Below, one piece after another: positions 13,914 through 20,371 of a stretch of DNA of 20,648 nucleotides. The position numbers and the translations under genes were made by a program. The notes below the pieces were generated by a model that was given only the letters and a program-made list of their open reading frames with translations, did no database searches and was not told the DNA's origin. The DNA lies in IMG/VR virus record IMGVR_UViG_3300009161_000291, positions 1-20,648 of that record; one strand, written 5' to 3'. Positions within the stretch are counted from its first letter, which is position 1. The number at the start of each line of letters is the position of its first letter. The DNA comes from a virus.

Positions 13914-15668
13914 ATGGCGCAACTCTCGGACGTTCTAGGCAGCATCCCAGGACTCGGCGGCTATCTCGCCAAGCAGCAATTCGACCAGCAGCAGGGTACG
14001 GCTGAACTGGCGAATGCTAATCAGTTTATGCGGCTGCAAAGCGGGTTTCAGGATCAGGCTGCAGCTGCCAATGCTCGCGTGCGAGAGGATAAGTTTCGTC
14101 AAGACGTTGCTGCTCTCGGCCCGAATGCGCCACATGAGAAGGTGCTTGCTGCTGCTGTTGCTTCTGGTCTTATCGGCGCAAAAGACGTTGCTTCTATGTT
14201 CCAGACTGAGGCGAATAAGAACGCTACGATTGCTGGAAATAAGGAAATGGCGGCAATGCGGATTCAGGCGCAGATAAACAAGCAGAAAGACGATACAGAT
14301 ATAAAACTGAGGAATGCCAAAACAGCAGAAGAACGCAACAGGATTATTGAAGATCATAACAAGGTAACTGAGGCGTTACAGGGTCAGGCGGCTGCTGTTG
14401 GTGCTGCCAATCTTTTGTATAACACCGGAATGACTGTCCCTGCGCTTAATATACCGCAACGCGCCCCTGTACCAAACGGAATGCCGCAAGGAAGGCTGAT
14501 GACCGCTGACGGGCAGGCAATTACTGACCCTGCTGAAATAGCAGCCTTTGATGCGGTAAATTCGCAGAGTCAGCAAGGGTTGGGTATGTCTATGCGGCAG
14601 GGTGATAACGGCGCATTTACGCCTGTTCCTATGGCTGCTGGTCAGAACATAACTGCCCCTACAAGCGGGATGCCGCGTCCGATGCCGCAAGTTCAACCGC
14701 AAGGAATGCCGCAGCCCATGCCACAGGTCGCACCGCAAGTCGCACCGCAGGCTATGCCTCCAATCGTAACTCCTGCGCCTTCGGATAATCTGGATGCGCG
14801 GGATATGATGGCGGCGCGTGGTGCGCCACAGCCAGTACAAACGGTTGCACCTGTTGCTTCGCCTACCACTATCGTTCCAAAGGCGGGGCAGGGCGTTCCT
14901 GGAGTACGTGAGCGTGCTGTGGCGGCGGGATTGCCTGGAAGGGAAGTAACTAAGTTAGTTGCAGCAGAAATTAGCGGCGAAGGAAAAAAACTATCTGATG
15001 ATGCCGTTGACCTTATAGCAGGTCAAATGGCTGGTGGTAATTTTCAAGCAGCGACAGGATTTGCTCGGAATCTGGAAGCAAAAAGGCAAATTACAGATAA
15101 ATATGCAGCTATCGTAAAAACAGAAGGTGGAAGCCCTGCGTTGCAAAACGCAAAAATGGCTGAGTGGGAAGGTATAAAGTCTGGTGAACGGAATTTGGGA
15201 ACACGCCAAGCACAGTTGGCTTTGGCGTCAGATATAACGTCTAAATTTGTTCCTATTGCGATTAACGCATCAGAGAAATTTGATCGTGGCGAATACAAGA
15301 CGCTAAACGACATTCAAATTGCCATTGATAGCCGTACAGCAAGCCCTGAACTGCGTGAGTTTGCTGCGGCTAATAATGCGCTTATCAACGTCTATGCGCG
15401 TGCAATTAACTCGCAAGGTATGTCCACAGATACGGACAAAAACCATGCGCGTGAAATTCTTTCAACTGGATTTAGCAAAGGCGACTACGCCGCTGGTGCG
15501 CGGCAGTTGCAACGAGAGGTTGATACTGAGTCTGCTTCTGCAAAAGATGTAAAAGCAAGGATGCGTGAAAATATCGTTGGCGGGGATTCTGCTCCAAAAT
15601 ACCCAACAGCTACAGCCCCTAATGGACGCAAAGTGATATTCAAGGACGGACAATGGCAGACGCCGTAA
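13914..15668 (+). CDS. Candidate DNA ejection (internal virion) protein 2
   Basis: The 584-residue product follows AAGGATATAAC, a good ribosome binding site. Residues 1-165 are helical and Gln/Ala-rich (KQQFDQQQGTAELANANQF), residues 175-320 are a Pro/Met/Gln-rich disordered linker with short repeats, and residues 325-560 are helical again (EFAAANNALINVYARAINSQ and a following basic helix). The end carries APNGRKVIFKDGQWQTP, a short module I associate with the C-termini of several phage virion proteins. It overlaps the next gene by 16 nt. It is probably a second ejection protein carried inside the capsid. No enzyme motif is visible, so a transglycosylase role is not supported. Confidence 0.7.
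   Translation: MAQLSDVLGSIPGLGGYLAKQQFDQQQGTAELANANQFMRLQSGFQDQAAAANARVREDKFRQDVAALGPNAPHEKVLAAAVASGLIGAKDVASMFQTEANKNATIAGNKEMAAMRIQAQINKQKDDTDIKLRNAKTAEERNRIIEDHNKVTEALQGQAAAVGAANLLYNTGMTVPALNIPQRAPVPNGMPQGRLMTADGQAITDPAEIAAFDAVNSQSQQGLGMSMRQGDNGAFTPVPMAAGQNITAPTSGMPRPMPQVQPQGMPQPMPQVAPQVAPQAMPPIVTPAPSDNLDARDMMAARGAPQPVQTVAPVASPTTIVPKAGQGVPGVRERAVAAGLPGREVTKLVAAEISGEGKKLSDDAVDLIAGQMAGGNFQAATGFARNLEAKRQITDKYAAIVKTEGGSPALQNAKMAEWEGIKSGERNLGTRQAQLALASDITSKFVPIAINASEKFDRGEYKTLNDIQIAIDSRTASPELREFAAANNALINVYARAINSQGMSTDTDKNHAREILSTGFSKGDYAAGARQLQREVDTESASAKDVKARMRENIVGGDSAPKYPTATAPNGRKVIFKDGQWQTP
14664..14783 (+). repeat. Pro-Met-Gln low-complexity repeat tract
   Basis: Residues 251-290 of the ejection-protein gene contain overlapping MPQ, QPQ and APQ units, including MPQPMPQ and VAPQVAPQ. 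The GTCGCACCGCA DNA unit occurs twice in direct succession near 14727-14748 with one base difference, suggesting slippage. It probably serves as a flexible linker. Confidence 0.8.
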
Positions 15669-18004
15669 TCCCGCAGCCCCCGCCAGGATTTACGCTTGAC
15701 CCGTCAAGCGATATTCCGCCACCGCCGCCTGGATTCACTATGGATACCCCAGGCGGTGCTGCTATGGGTAATCCAAATATTTCTGGCCAAGGTGCTAGGT
15801 CTGTCGGCGCAAGGGTAACTAACCCTGACTCATTGGAAGCGATTGCTGGTGCTGGCGGAATTGGCGCTGTCGCTGGTGCTACGGCTCCTGAAATACTTGG
15901 CGGAATAGGTGCTGGTGCGACTGCTGTAGGCTTTCCTGGCGTTGGTACGGCATTGTCAGGCATGGGTAACGCTATGCGTGGTCAGCGTATATCTGGTGCT
16001 ATTTCTGGTGGTATCAGCGGTTTGGCTAGTGAAACGGCTGGTCAGGTAGCAGAAGGAATGGATGCGCCACAGCCCGTCGCAGAAGCAGCGAGATTTGGCG
16101 TTGGCGCTGTTGCGCCAGAAGCAGCAGGATTGGCTCGTATTGCAGGCGGAAAAATAGCCGTTGCCTATCGTGGCCTGAAAGCCCTTGCTGGCGTAAAAGA
16201 GGATTTGAGCGCAGCCGAAACAAAACGCATAGCCGATGGCATTGCATCGCTTCGTGGTGGAGAGAAATCAGACGCACCATTCAAGACGATATTTGAGGAA
16301 TTGCAAGCGGCTACAGATAACAGTATTGCGCTCAATGAGCAGAAGGTTAAGACGATACTGAGTGAGGCTGACCGGACTGCAAATAACATCGTATCTGACG
16401 CGCAAAAAGGGCCGGTTGCTGGATTCCAAGCAGCAAAGGAAAACCTTGCCAAGTTGAACGAAGCAACGACTGCTGCGGCTAAAAATCAGCGGTTGGCTAT
16501 TGGCGCAGATCGTGAGGTTAGCGACATTGGTGGTGAGTTGCGCGATGTTGTTACTACTCGCAATGCTGACGCTTTGGCGGCTCGTAAGGCGGCATGGGAT
16601 AAGGTTGTCGCAGACCGTAACTCTATGGTTTCTAACCTTGAGAATAGCGGCGTAACGATAGACAAAATGCCTGAGTTTGAGGCGCTTAAAAAGTCGTTAG
16701 CAGACGATGCTGTCGGACGTTCGCAGCCAGTAAAGGATGCGTATGCGAAGATACTTGCTCTGCTTAAACCCTCTATCGAAGGCGAGAAAGCCCTTGCTCT
16801 TAATGGGCAAAACCTAGATTGGAAGCAAGGTCAAGGTAAAGTTACGTTTCAGCAAATGGACGATGTTCGCCGCTTGCTTGGTGAGATATTCTCCAATCGT
16901 CCCCCCGAAGGATACGAGGCAATCAAGGGCGATATGATGCGTAAGTATTACAGCCAAATATCCGACATTCAGAAGCAATTTGCTGGCGGTAAAGACGGAA
17001 TACAGTCGCAACTATTGAGCAAGTACGCCAATGACACCGCTGGCCTTGAGCAATTCGCATCTAAAGCAGGCGCAAAACTTACCGCCCTTGACCGAAACGA
17101 TCCGACTAAGTTTGCCAATGACGCTTCCATGCTGCCAAAGCAGTTTTTCAAGTCGCAGCAAGGATTCAACGATTTGGTGGAATTGACAGGCAGCAAGGAT
17201 TTGGCGACTAAGGCTGGCCTGGACTTCGCCACGAATGAATTGCGCGATGCTAACCAAGCAACAGTGCGGCGATGGATGACTAATAATGAGGATTGGCTAA
17301 AAGCAGCGCCGGAAGTACGTATGGCTGTGAGCAAGTACGCTGATACATTGGAAACTGCGGCTAAAGGTGTAATCGCAAATGAAGCCAAGGTTAAGTTGCT
17401 TACGGCTGCTGAAAACGAAGCAATCAAAATAGCCGAAGCGTCTGCCAAAGAAGTTCAGCGTAATGCAGAGCGCATAGCCAAGACGCAGACAACGGAAGTG
17501 CAGAAACTAGCTGACGAAATGGTTGGGAATAAATACGATGCAGAAGTTATACCAAAATTATTTAAATCTGGTGATTTTGATGAAGTTGCAAGGGCAGCAG
17601 TAGTCATCAATATGTCGCCAAAAGCAAGGGATTCTGTATCACAGGCTGTGCGTCAAATGCTGGCAAATGATGCGGAACGGTCTGTCGCTAATCTATCTGC
17701 TGACTTTGAAAAGGTAAGTCGCAGAGTGGTAAGGGCAGGATTAATGTCGGCAGAGGAATCGCTTGCTATATCGCAGCAATTGCGTGCCATAGAAAATAGC
17801 GGTGCAAGCGACCAAGTAAAATTGGGATGGGCGAAACGATTGTTCTTGCAGGCAATGACTGCCGAAGCAAGTTCATTGGGAGCAAGGGGCGCAGTCGGCG
17901 TTAAAAACAGGCTGTCAGAAATGTACAAGAATCCTGACCCGACGATGCTTAATGGCATCCCGCGTGACCCACCGAATATGAAACAAAGTACCGCAATAAA
18001 ATAA
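15653..18004 (+). CDS. Candidate DNA ejection (internal virion) protein 3, largest
   Basis: The 783-residue product starts inside the end of the previous gene (16-nt overlap) behind AAGGACGG. Residues 8-30 carry two copies of a PPPGFTxD module separated by a short spacer. Residues 62-130 are Gly/Ala-rich and hydrophobic (AGAGGIGAVAGATAPEILGG then repeated SGAISGGISG), suited to membrane insertion. From residue about 165 to the end the protein is long, charged and helical, with coiled-coil-like stretches (ENEAIKIAEASAKEVQRNAE). This is the architecture of the largest ejection proteins of short-tailed phages. It has no recognised protease, polymerase or peptidoglycan-cleaving motif. The functional call is inferred from size, composition and position. 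Confidence 0.7.
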   Translation: MADAVIPQPPPGFTLDPSSDIPPPPPGFTMDTPGGAAMGNPNISGQGARSVGARVTNPDSLEAIAGAGGIGAVAGATAPEILGGIGAGATAVGFPGVGTALSGMGNAMRGQRISGAISGGISGLASETAGQVAEGMDAPQPVAEAARFGVGAVAPEAAGLARIAGGKIAVAYRGLKALAGVKEDLSAAETKRIADGIASLRGGEKSDAPFKTIFEELQAATDNSIALNEQKVKTILSEADRTANNIVSDAQKGPVAGFQAAKENLAKLNEATTAAAKNQRLAIGADREVSDIGGELRDVVTTRNADALAARKAAWDKVVADRNSMVSNLENSGVTIDKMPEFEALKKSLADDAVGRSQPVKDAYAKILALLKPSIEGEKALALNGQNLDWKQGQGKVTFQQMDDVRRLLGEIFSNRPPEGYEAIKGDMMRKYYSQISDIQKQFAGGKDGIQSQLLSKYANDTAGLEQFASKAGAKLTALDRNDPTKFANDASMLPKQFFKSQQGFNDLVELTGSKDLATKAGLDFATNELRDANQATVRRWMTNNEDWLKAAPEVRMAVSKYADTLETAAKGVIANEAKVKLLTAAENEAIKIAEASAKEVQRNAERIAKTQTTEVQKLADEMVGNKYDAEVIPKLFKSGDFDEVARAAVVINMSPKARDSVSQAVRQMLANDAERSVANLSADFEKVSRRVVRAGLMSAEESLAISQQLRAIENSGASDQVKLGWAKRLFLQAMTAEASSLGARGAVGVKNRLSEMYKNPDPTMLNGIPRDPPNMKQSTAIK

Positions 18005-18013
18005 GGAAAAATA

Positions 18014-18427
18014 ATGACCGAAGAAACAAAAACAGAAGGTAGCGAACTCGACCTAGAAGTCGCAGGTCAGAAGATTCGCACACGCGGCTATCGTCTTGTT
18101 GATTTGGCATGGCTTCCACTATTGCTGTTTTCGGCCTACAGCGCACTTGTGTTGTATCAGCATGAGGCGCATTCACAGTCTGATTTGAAGGCCACCATTG
18201 ATGCCAACGCTAACGTGGTAAATGCCATGAAGGAAAACAACAAAGCACTCGTTGAGGCGCTAAAAGAATCCAACCAGAACACGCTTGGAGCGATAAAAGA
18301 ACTTACAGCAGAACAGCGCAAATCGACCAACGCAATGAAAGAAACTGCCTGCCTGCTTGACCCTGCCGTTAAAGACCGTAGGGATGGGCGCGAGTTTTGC
18401 AAGCGTATGGTATTGGGGGATAGATGA
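18014..18427 (+). CDS. One-TM coiled-coil membrane protein, candidate holin
   Basis: The 137-residue product follows AAGGAAAAATA. It has a polar N-terminus, one transmembrane segment at about 31-48 (LAWLPLLLFSAYSALVLY), then a helical domain at 53-112 with Asn/Lys/Glu heptad-like spacing (NAMKENNKALVEALKESN), and two cysteines (C113, C129) near the basic C-terminus. It is the last gene before the endolysin. A single membrane span next to an endolysin fits a class III-type holin or another membrane lysis accessory, but one-TM phage proteins with coiled coils also include virion or superinfection proteins, so the holin call is tentative. There is no signal-peptidase site. Confidence 0.55.
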   Translation: MTEETKTEGSELDLEVAGQKIRTRGYRLVDLAWLPLLLFSAYSALVLYQHEAHSQSDLKATIDANANVVNAMKENNKALVEALKESNQNTLGAIKELTAEQRKSTNAMKETACLLDPAVKDRRDGREFCKRMVLGDR

Positions 18428-18491
18428 TTCGTCCAAATGGAAAACCGGAGTGAATATCTCCCAAACTGGATTGGAACGCGGAAACAGGCTT

Positions 18492-18521
18492 TTGTCACTA
18501 GGCCAAAAGGACTAGTAGAAT
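18492..18521 (+). promoter_or_regulatory. Sigma70-type promoter abutting the endolysin gene
   Basis: TTGTCA at 18492-18497 and TAGAAT at 18516-18521 each match the consensus at five of six positions, with an 18-nt spacer. Transcription would start about 7 nt after the -10 box, at or very near the A of the endolysin ATG (18528). It lies in the 100-nt gap between the holin candidate and the endolysin; the remainder of that gap holds no convincing gene. Confidence 0.5.
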
Positions 18522-18527
18522 CTTGCC

Positions 18528-19049
18528 ATGATTACCATAGACGATCTGAAAGCAATTTGTCCGGTATCTAGTGTCAAGCGCATGGAATTGTTTGTGGCTC
18601 CCTTGGATGCTGCAATGCGGGAATTTGACATTGACAATCCAGCGCGGGAAGCTGCATTCCTAGCCCAACTTGCCCACGAATCAGGGGGATTTCACTATGT
18701 TGAGGAACTTGCGTCTGGTAGCTCCTACGAAGGCCGTAGCGACCTTGGAAACACCGAAGCAGGGGATGGGGTCAGATTCAAGGGGCGCGGCCTCATACAG
18801 ATTACAGGCAGGGCGAACTATCAACGCTGCTCTGACGCTCTCGGAGTCGATTTCGTGGAAAATCCTGAATTGCTCGAAACACCTGTTAATGCTTGCCGAA
18901 GCGCCGCTTGGTTCTGGAAAAGCCACGGACTGAACGAATTGGCTGATGCGGGGGATTTCTTGCGGATTACCAAGCGCATTAACGGCGGCACTAACGGATG
19001 GGCAGAACGGCAGGCTTATTGGGAACGGGCTAAAAATGCGCTTGCATAA
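18528..19049 (+). CDS. Endolysin, glycoside hydrolase family 19
   Basis: The 173-residue product is a chitinase-like lysozyme of family GH19, which cleaves peptidoglycan glycan strands at the end of infection. AHESGGF at 49-55 contains the presumed catalytic Glu51; SYEGR at 66-70 and the strongly conserved block RFKGRGLIQITGRANY at 83-98 complete the active-site region, and TKRINGGTNG near 148-157 is the usual C-terminal element. Length is normal for phage members. It has no signal peptide or membrane anchor, so it needs a holin to reach the wall. The ATG follows an in-frame TAG at 18516 and has no well-placed Shine-Dalgarno sequence. Its end overlaps the HNH gene by 14 nt. Confidence 0.93.
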   Translation: MITIDDLKAICPVSSVKRMELFVAPLDAAMREFDIDNPAREAAFLAQLAHESGGFHYVEELASGSSYEGRSDLGNTEAGDGVRFKGRGLIQITGRANYQRCSDALGVDFVENPELLETPVNACRSAAWFWKSHGLNELADAGDFLRITKRINGGTNGWAERQAYWERAKNALA

Positions 19050-19485
19050 TTGCAAACTGTGCGGAAATGGTTTTCAACGCGAACGGCCAGATAACAATAC
19101 ACAAAATTTTTGCTCTATATCTTGTCGTCTTTGGTTTCGTGTTGATCGTTCAGGCGGTAAAGATGCCTGTTGGATATGGACAGGGAAATCAAAACACAGA
19201 TTTGGCTATGGATTTATGAACAATAGAGGTACGGTTGAATGTGCCCATCGGGTTGCATGGACTGTTACAAATGGGCTTATCCCTAAAAAAATGAATGTTT
19301 TACATCATTGCGATGTTCCTTCGTGCTGTAATCCCGCACATCTATTCCTTGGAAGTCAAAAAGACAATGTGCAGGATATGATGTCTAAAGGACGACATGG
19401 CAGTCGCTTGCCTGACTTTGTGGAAAGAGTAAGGCTAGGCCAGAATAAAAAGAAAGCCGAAGCGGAGTTGTTCGGTGCGGCATAA
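19036..19485 (+). CDS. Free-standing HNH endonuclease (HNH_3 type) with zinc ribbon
   Basis: The start at 19036 was preferred to the in-frame ATG at 18946 because it overlaps the endolysin by only 14 nt and has GGGAACGGG 6-7 nt upstream. The 149-residue product opens with a zinc ribbon (C6-C9 and C26-C30), continues with CWIWTGKSKHRFGYGF at 45-60, and carries the nuclease core VECAHRVAW at 67-75 with VLHHCDVPSCCNPAHLFLG at 88-106 (H90, H91, N99, H102), then a basic region with KDNVQDMMSKGRHG. It sits inside the lysis cassette between endolysin and spanins, overlapping both neighbours slightly, and is more AT-rich than they are. It probably spreads by homing; it has no lysis role. Confidence 0.9.
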   Translation: MRLHNCKLCGNGFQRERPDNNTQNFCSISCRLWFRVDRSGGKDACWIWTGKSKHRFGYGFMNNRGTVECAHRVAWTVTNGLIPKKMNVLHHCDVPSCCNPAHLFLGSQKDNVQDMMSKGRHGSRLPDFVERVRLGQNKKKAEAELFGAA

Positions 19486-20083
19486 CCAGCGCGGCGTAAT
19501 CGCAGAGATATACCTGTACGCAGCAGCAATCCTAGCGGTCACACTGGCACTTGGAGGACTCTATTGGAGGGTCGATAGCAATGGCTACAACCGTGGAAAA
19601 GCCGAAACAGAAGCGAAGCAATTTGCTGCGAACCAACGTGCGGAAGCCGCCGAAAAAGAGCGCCGAATCGCCAGAGAAAAAGAAGCCGCAGACGCAAGCA
19701 AGCGCCTCCAAAGTGCAGAAAATAAAGCGCAAAGTGCTGAAACTCGCTGGCGAGCAAGCGTTGCCGAAGGTAAGGTATTGGCAACCGCAGTTTGTCCGAA
19801 CACCGCAAGCGGTAGCGCGAGCATCGTGGGCAATCCCGCTAATCCTGGTGGTGGCGCTGATATTAGGATTAATGCTGACGGGGTGCGGATCATCGACGGT
19901 AGTTGGTCAAACCAAACCGGAGAACCCGTTTTCGGTAATCTCGCAGGACTTACTGACGAGGCCATCGGAACCTATAGCATTACGGAAGCCATCCGTATCG
20001 GTGGAGAAAACGCCATCCTCTGTTCAGCCGACAGGCGCCGCTACAACGCGCTGATCGACCTGCTTACGGCTTTACGGAAATAG
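19475..20083 (+). CDS. Rz: Rz-like inner-membrane spanin (i-spanin)
   Basis: GTG start behind GCGGAG, overlapping the HNH end by 11 nt. The 202-residue product has one N-terminal transmembrane segment at about 11-31 (EIYLYAAAILAVTLALGGLY), then a charged helical periplasmic region at about 42-100 (AANQRAEAAEKERRIAREKE and following) expected to form a coiled coil, and a C-terminal globular part with two Cys (C107, C187). Rz proteins join an outer-membrane lipoprotein partner across the periplasm and fuse the two membranes as the last step of lysis. That partner is encoded in another frame inside this gene, strongly supporting the call. The C-terminal part is somewhat longer than in lambda Rz. 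Confidence 0.85.
   Translation: MRHNQRGVIAEIYLYAAAILAVTLALGGLYWRVDSNGYNRGKAETEAKQFAANQRAEAAEKERRIAREKEAADASKRLQSAENKAQSAETRWRASVAEGKVLATAVCPNTASGSASIVGNPANPGGGADIRINADGVRIIDGSWSNQTGEPVFGNLAGLTDEAIGTYSITEAIRIGGENAILCSADRRRYNALIDLLTALRK
19734..20054 (+). CDS. Rz1: Rz1-like outer-membrane lipoprotein spanin nested in Rz
   Basis: In the +1 frame inside Rz, a hydrophobic stretch (WAIPLILVVALILGL) runs straight into the lipobox LTGC; the Cys codon lies at 19884-19886. After it come about 55 residues rich in Pro and Ser (KPENP, RPSEP, TPSS, VQP), the hallmark of Rz1 spanins. The open frame extends back to ATG codons at 19551 and 19581, but those would leave over 100 residues before the lipobox, far more than a signal peptide. 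I therefore place the start at GTG 19734; TTG 19764 is an equally possible choice. Existence of the gene is firm, the exact start is not. It ends within Rz, as in lambda. Confidence 0.75.
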   Translation: MLKLAGEQALPKVRYWQPQFVRTPQAVARASWAIPLILVVALILGLMLTGCGSSTVVGQTKPENPFSVISQDLLTRPSEPIALRKPSVSVEKTPSSVQPTGAATTR

Positions 20084-20354
20084 CGTACTTGTAAGGTTTT
20101 TTTGTACGAGTACGCTCCAATTTCCCTAGCCTGAAAAGTTGGGAAACAGAAGTTCCAACGTGGGCTTTACTGCCTATCCACATAGATTTACCTTTTTCAG
20201 CTAATTCATCTACGGTCATTTCCTCGCCATTTGCAAGTAGTTCCATAATGACTTCTACTGCTGTTTTATTTGAGTATGGACGAGTGCGAAATGTCACCTG
20301 ATTCCATGTGGATAAATTGGTACAAGCGGTAAGCTGACGGATATTTAGCGACAT
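20064..20354 (-). CDS. Small winged-helix-like DNA-binding protein
   Basis: The start at 20354 was chosen because AGGAGGA lies at 20358-20364 on this strand, 3-4 nt before ATCATG; a longer in-frame start at 20432 would run into the upstream gene. The 96-residue product has helix VEVIMELLANGEEMTVDELA at about 33-52, a second helix pair at 62-77 (SKAHVGTSVSQLFRLG) and a basic beta wing at 78-93 (KLERTRTKKPYKYAI). This is the arrangement of winged helix-turn-helix proteins. It is convergent with the spanin genes and overlaps the end of Rz by 20 nt. A regulatory role is inferred; the target is unknown. Confidence 0.7.
   Translation of the reverse strand: MSLNIRQLTACTNLSTWNQVTFRTRPYSNKTAVEVIMELLANGEEMTVDELAEKGKSMWIGSKAHVGTSVSQLFRLGKLERTRTKKPYKYAISVKP
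20082..20116. other. 8-bp inverted repeat at the convergent gene junction
   Basis: AGCGTACT at 20082-20089 is the exact reverse complement of AGTACGCT at 20109-20116, with a 19-nt spacer that contains seven T in a row (20097-20103). It begins at the Rz stop codon and lies in the 3' end of the minus-strand gene. It may act as a weak bidirectional terminator or RNA 3'-end hairpin, but the U-tract is in the loop instead of after the stem, so termination is uncertain. Confidence 0.4.
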
Positions 20355-20357
20355 GAT

Positions 20358-20365
20358 TCCTCCTA
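20358..20365 (-). promoter_or_regulatory. Strong ribosome binding site deciding the start of the minus-strand gene
   Basis: Read on the minus strand, TAGGAGGA stands just upstream of ATCATG. It is the best Shine-Dalgarno sequence at this end of the window and fixes the start of the winged-helix-like gene at 20354. Confidence 0.8.
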
Positions 20366-20371
20366 AAGCAA

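Noticed and set aside
14376-14840. Minus-strand frame with Arg/His/Leu repeats
   Set aside because: Antisense shadow of the Pro-Met-Gln repeat region of the ejection protein; repeats derive from that tract.
13914-15668. Lytic transglycosylase or peptidase domain in an ejection protein
   Set aside because: I searched by eye for typical SLT or NlpC/P60 catalytic motifs in all three large proteins and found none convincing.
18946-19035. Longer start for the second HNH gene
   Set aside because: It would overlap the endolysin by over 100 nt; the start at 19036 has a better ribosome binding site and begins just before the zinc ribbon.
20090-20103. Seven-T tract after Rz as an intrinsic terminator
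   Set aside because: No stable GC-rich stem directly precedes it on the plus strand; the only clear inverted repeat places the T run in its loop.
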